Source of the DNA: Bacillota bacterium
GTDB taxonomy: Bacteria; Bacillota_E; Symbiobacteriia; JAMDAP01
DNA length: 8,418 bases
Assembly (NCBI GenBank): GCA_023484675.1
Contig: JAMDAP010000123.1
Span: forward strand, 1 to 8,418
Reading direction: 5' to 3'
Positions 7,000-8,418 of this stretch are shown in pieces. Position numbers and translations under genes: made by a program. The notes beneath the pieces are model-generated. The model ran no database searches. It was not told where the DNA came from and saw only the letters and a list, made by a program, of their open reading frames with translations. Within the stretch, counting starts at the first letter, position 1. Every line of letters starts with the position of its first letter.

Positions 7000-7515
7000 A
7001 TGCGCATTGACGGAAAGCATCTCTTCAATGCCTCTGTAGCTGACGTTTGGGGCGTATTGGCCGATGTCCCGACCCTTGCTCGTTGCACGCCTGGGTGCAA
7101 GGCTCTCCGGGAGGTGGGACCAGGCCAATATGAGCTGGATCTGGATTTGGGCGTGGGAGCGATCAAGGGGCAGTACTCCGGCAAGTTCGCCATCCGCAAC
7201 CAGGAGCCTCCGAACCGATCCGAGCTGGAGGTTTCCGCGAAGGGTATACCAGGCTGGATGCAGGGGCGCTGGACGCTGGAACTCACAACGCGGGAATCCG
7301 GGACGGAGTTGACCTACCAGGGGGAAGCCCAGGTGGGTGGACTCGTCGCCGGTATCGGCCAGCGGATGCTCAGTGGCGTCGCCAAGATGATCTTGGGTCA
7401 GTTGTTTACGGCCATGGCCAGGGAAGTTGACGTGCGGCGGGAATCCGTGGGTGCGCAGACACTGCGCGCGATGAAGGAGGGAGCCGTCGGTGCCTCTGTT
7501 GCAAAAGAACGGTGA
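7000..7515 (+). CDS. CoxG-like SRPBCC family protein
   Basis: This 171-aa protein belongs to the CO dehydrogenase subunit G (CoxG) branch of the START/SRPBCC fold, a small barrel with a deep hydrophobic pocket. Family landmarks in order are VWGVLADVPTLARCTPGC (about 16-33), GVGAIKGQYSGK (about 51-62), PPNRSELEVSAKG (about 68-80), GTELTYQGEAQVGGLVAGIG (about 101-120) and the amphipathic end GQRMLSGVAKMILGQLF. The C-terminal tail after about residue 140 is short and charged, with no membrane segment that I can see. CoxG proteins accompany Mo-Cu CO dehydrogenases and related hydroxylases; in CO oxidisers they are linked to membrane association and quinone use by the enzyme. Here the gene is separated from the three hydroxylase genes by the transporter and amidohydrolase genes, but lies in the same run. 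A role in electron transfer from, or maturation of, the hydroxylase is inferred. The ATG at 7000 has AGGGGGA just upstream. Confidence 0.88.
   Translation: MRIDGKHLFNASVADVWGVLADVPTLARCTPGCKALREVGPGQYELDLDLGVGAIKGQYSGKFAIRNQEPPNRSELEVSAKGIPGWMQGRWTLELTTRESGTELTYQGEAQVGGLVAGIGQRMLSGVAKMILGQLFTAMAREVDVRRESVGAQTLRAMKEGAVGASVAKER
7474..7482 (+). promoter_or_regulatory. Shine-Dalgarno for the alpha/beta hydrolase, inside the CoxG-like gene
   Basis: AAGGAGGGA lies within the last codons of the CoxG-like gene and ends 7 bases before the GTG at 7490. It fixes that GTG as the hydrolase start despite the 26-base overlap between the two genes. Confidence 0.7.
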
Positions 7516-8269
7516 GCAGATTGCTTACGAGGTATCCGGCCGGGGTCCGGCTCTGGTGCTGTTACACAGCTTGGGCTCCAGCAGTCACGCGTGGGCGGCG
7601 GAACTGGAAGCTCTGTCCGATCGCTTCCGGGTGATCGCACCGGACTGCCGGGGCCATGGCCGCTCAACAAATCGCACGGGGATCACCATGGAAGCAATGG
7701 TGGATGACCTGGTGGCCCTGCTGGATGAATTGCAGGTGAGCCAGGCCCACATCGCGGGTCTCTCCCTGGGAGGGGTTCAAGCGCTGCGCTTTTACGAACG
7801 ACATCCCGCACGGGTGCGGTCCCTGGTCCTCGCCGACACCTTTGCAACCTACGGACGAGAGCGGGCCGAGCTTCGCATCCGGGATACGACCCTGAAGTTG
7901 CAGGAAATCACCATGGAAGATTTCGGCCGGGAATATGCCTTTGGGACGCTTAGGCCAGAGACGGCCGAGAACAAGAAGCAGGCCCTTGCCGAGGTAATCT
8001 CTCGCATGCAACCACAGTCGTATCTGGAGACAGCCCAGGCTTGCTTCATGGCCGACCTGGAGCACGTGCTGCCTCTGATCCGCGTTCCGACCCTGGTGAT
8101 GGTGGGTGCCCGGGACGACCGCATCCCGCCGGAATGGCCCCGAGGGATGGCAAGTTCCATTTCCGGTGCCCGTTATGTGGAGATTCCCGATGCCGGCCAC
8201 CTGGCAAACCTGGACCAACCTGAGGCGTTTATCGGCGCCCTGCTCGCGTTCTTGGACCAGGTCTCCTGA
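7490..8269 (+). CDS. Alpha/beta hydrolase (3-oxoadipate enol-lactonase-like)
   Basis: This 259-aa cytoplasmic alpha/beta-hydrolase-fold enzyme has a readable catalytic triad. The nucleophile is Ser92 in the elbow GLSLGG (90-95), the acid is probably Asp209 (VGARDDRIP, G-x-x-D-x(3)-P spacing) and the base is His237 (DAGHLANLDQPEAF). The oxyanion region is LLHSLGSS at 24-31, followed by PDCRGHGRS at 51-59. A helical cap of about 65 residues lies between roughly 125 and 190. Length and motifs are closest to the PcaD/enol-lactone hydrolase group, but the same pattern occurs in esterases, carbon-carbon hydrolases of ring-cleavage products and haloperoxidase-like enzymes. The GTG at 7490 has AAGGAGGGA upstream and overlaps the CoxG-like gene by 26 bases. 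As the last gene of the operon it probably opens a lactone or cleaves an ester or C-C bond late in the pathway. Fold and triad are firm; the substrate is a guess. Confidence 0.88.
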   Translation: MPLLQKNGEQIAYEVSGRGPALVLLHSLGSSSHAWAAELEALSDRFRVIAPDCRGHGRSTNRTGITMEAMVDDLVALLDELQVSQAHIAGLSLGGVQALRFYERHPARVRSLVLADTFATYGRERAELRIRDTTLKLQEITMEDFGREYAFGTLRPETAENKKQALAEVISRMQPQSYLETAQACFMADLEHVLPLIRVPTLVMVGARDDRIPPEWPRGMASSISGARYVEIPDAGHLANLDQPEAFIGALLAFLDQVS

Positions 8270-8280
8270 AACGGCTCAGG
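8265..8280. repeat. Short inverted repeat spanning the convergent stop codons
   Basis: CCTGA at 8265-8269 and TCAGG at 8276-8280 are perfect inverted copies around a 6-base loop (AACGGC). The stop codon of the hydrolase (8267-8269) and of the opposite-strand ligase (8276-8278) each fall in one arm. Two converging genes with stops 6 bases apart might use it as a weak bidirectional end signal. It is only 5 bp and no T-run follows on either side, so a true intrinsic terminator is doubtful. Confidence 0.35.
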
Positions 8281-8418
8281 CGTCGGCCTTGGGCAGGTCC
8301 TGGTAGGCCTGGCGCAGCTCGCGCTTCAGGATCTTGCCGCTGGGGTTGCGGGGCAGGTTCGGGGCGATGACGACGTACTTGGGCACCTTGAACTTGCTCA
8401 GGTGCGCCCGGCAGTGCC
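8276..8418 (-). CDS. Acyl-CoA synthetase / AMP-dependent ligase, C-terminal end (5' partial)
   Basis: The reverse strand encodes the last 46 residues of an ANL-superfamily adenylate-forming enzyme, ending at the TGA complementary to 8276-8278; the rest lies beyond the window. The visible part is the end of the C-terminal AMP-binding subdomain: HLSKFKVPKYVVIAPNLPRN, then NPSGKILKRELRQ. The SGK lysine is the conserved residue that catalyses adenylation in acyl- and aryl-CoA synthetases. Members activate fatty or aromatic acids with ATP and CoA. All 46 codons end in G or C, unlike the mixed usage of the eight + strand genes, so it is probably a separate transcription unit of different history or expression level. 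Its stop lies 6 bases from the hydrolase stop. Specificity (fatty acid, benzoate-like and so on) cannot be judged from this piece. Confidence 0.85.
   Translation of the reverse strand, partial: HCRAHLSKFKVPKYVVIAPNLPRNPSGKILKRELRQAYQDLPKADA

Overview
The window looks like part of a bacterial catabolic gene cluster. Eight genes lie head to tail on the + strand (positions 1-8269), and the tail of an unrelated gene converges from the - strand at the right edge. No RNA genes, insertion sequences, CRISPR arrays or long repeats were seen. No intergenic gap exceeds 22 bases, so no internal promoter or terminator region is evident. The promoter probably lies upstream of the window. The tight spacing, the overlaps, the GTG/TTG starts and several strong Shine-Dalgarno sequences of AAGGAGGT type fit a fairly GC-rich bacterium. 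A Bacillota (Firmicutes) relative is one guess, but the taxonomy cannot be fixed from the sequence alone.

Layout: (1) 1-3410 encodes the three subunits of a molybdenum hydroxylase of the xanthine dehydrogenase / CO dehydrogenase superfamily: the FAD subunit (5'-truncated by the window), the double [2Fe-2S] subunit and the molybdopterin large subunit. The large subunit carries AFRGFGQ where true Mo-Cu CO dehydrogenase has AYRCSFR, so it is a hydroxylase of an organic substrate and not a CO dehydrogenase. (2) 3417-5987 encodes a complete NitT/TauT/SsuABC-type ABC importer: lipoprotein binding protein, permease and ATPase. (3) 6000-6989 encodes an amidohydrolase of the ACMSD-like metal-dependent decarboxylase/hydratase family. 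(4) 7000-7515 encodes a CoxG-like SRPBCC protein, the accessory normally found with CoxMSL-type enzymes. (5) 7490-8269 encodes an alpha/beta hydrolase resembling 3-oxoadipate enol-lactonase. (6) 8276-8418 (- strand) is the C-terminal end of an acyl-CoA synthetase, with strikingly different codon use.

Inference: the + strand genes form one substrate-specific pathway. A small organic compound, probably heterocyclic or aromatic and possibly a carboxylate, is imported by the ABC system and hydroxylated by the molybdenum enzyme. It is then processed by the amidohydrolase (decarboxylation, hydration or C-N/C-O hydrolysis) and by the alpha/beta hydrolase (ester, lactone or C-C cleavage). CoxG may support electron transfer from the hydroxylase to the quinone pool, or its maturation. 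The substrate is not identifiable from sequence. This combination of importer, hydroxylase, decarboxylase-like enzyme and hydrolase is the most interesting aspect of the window.
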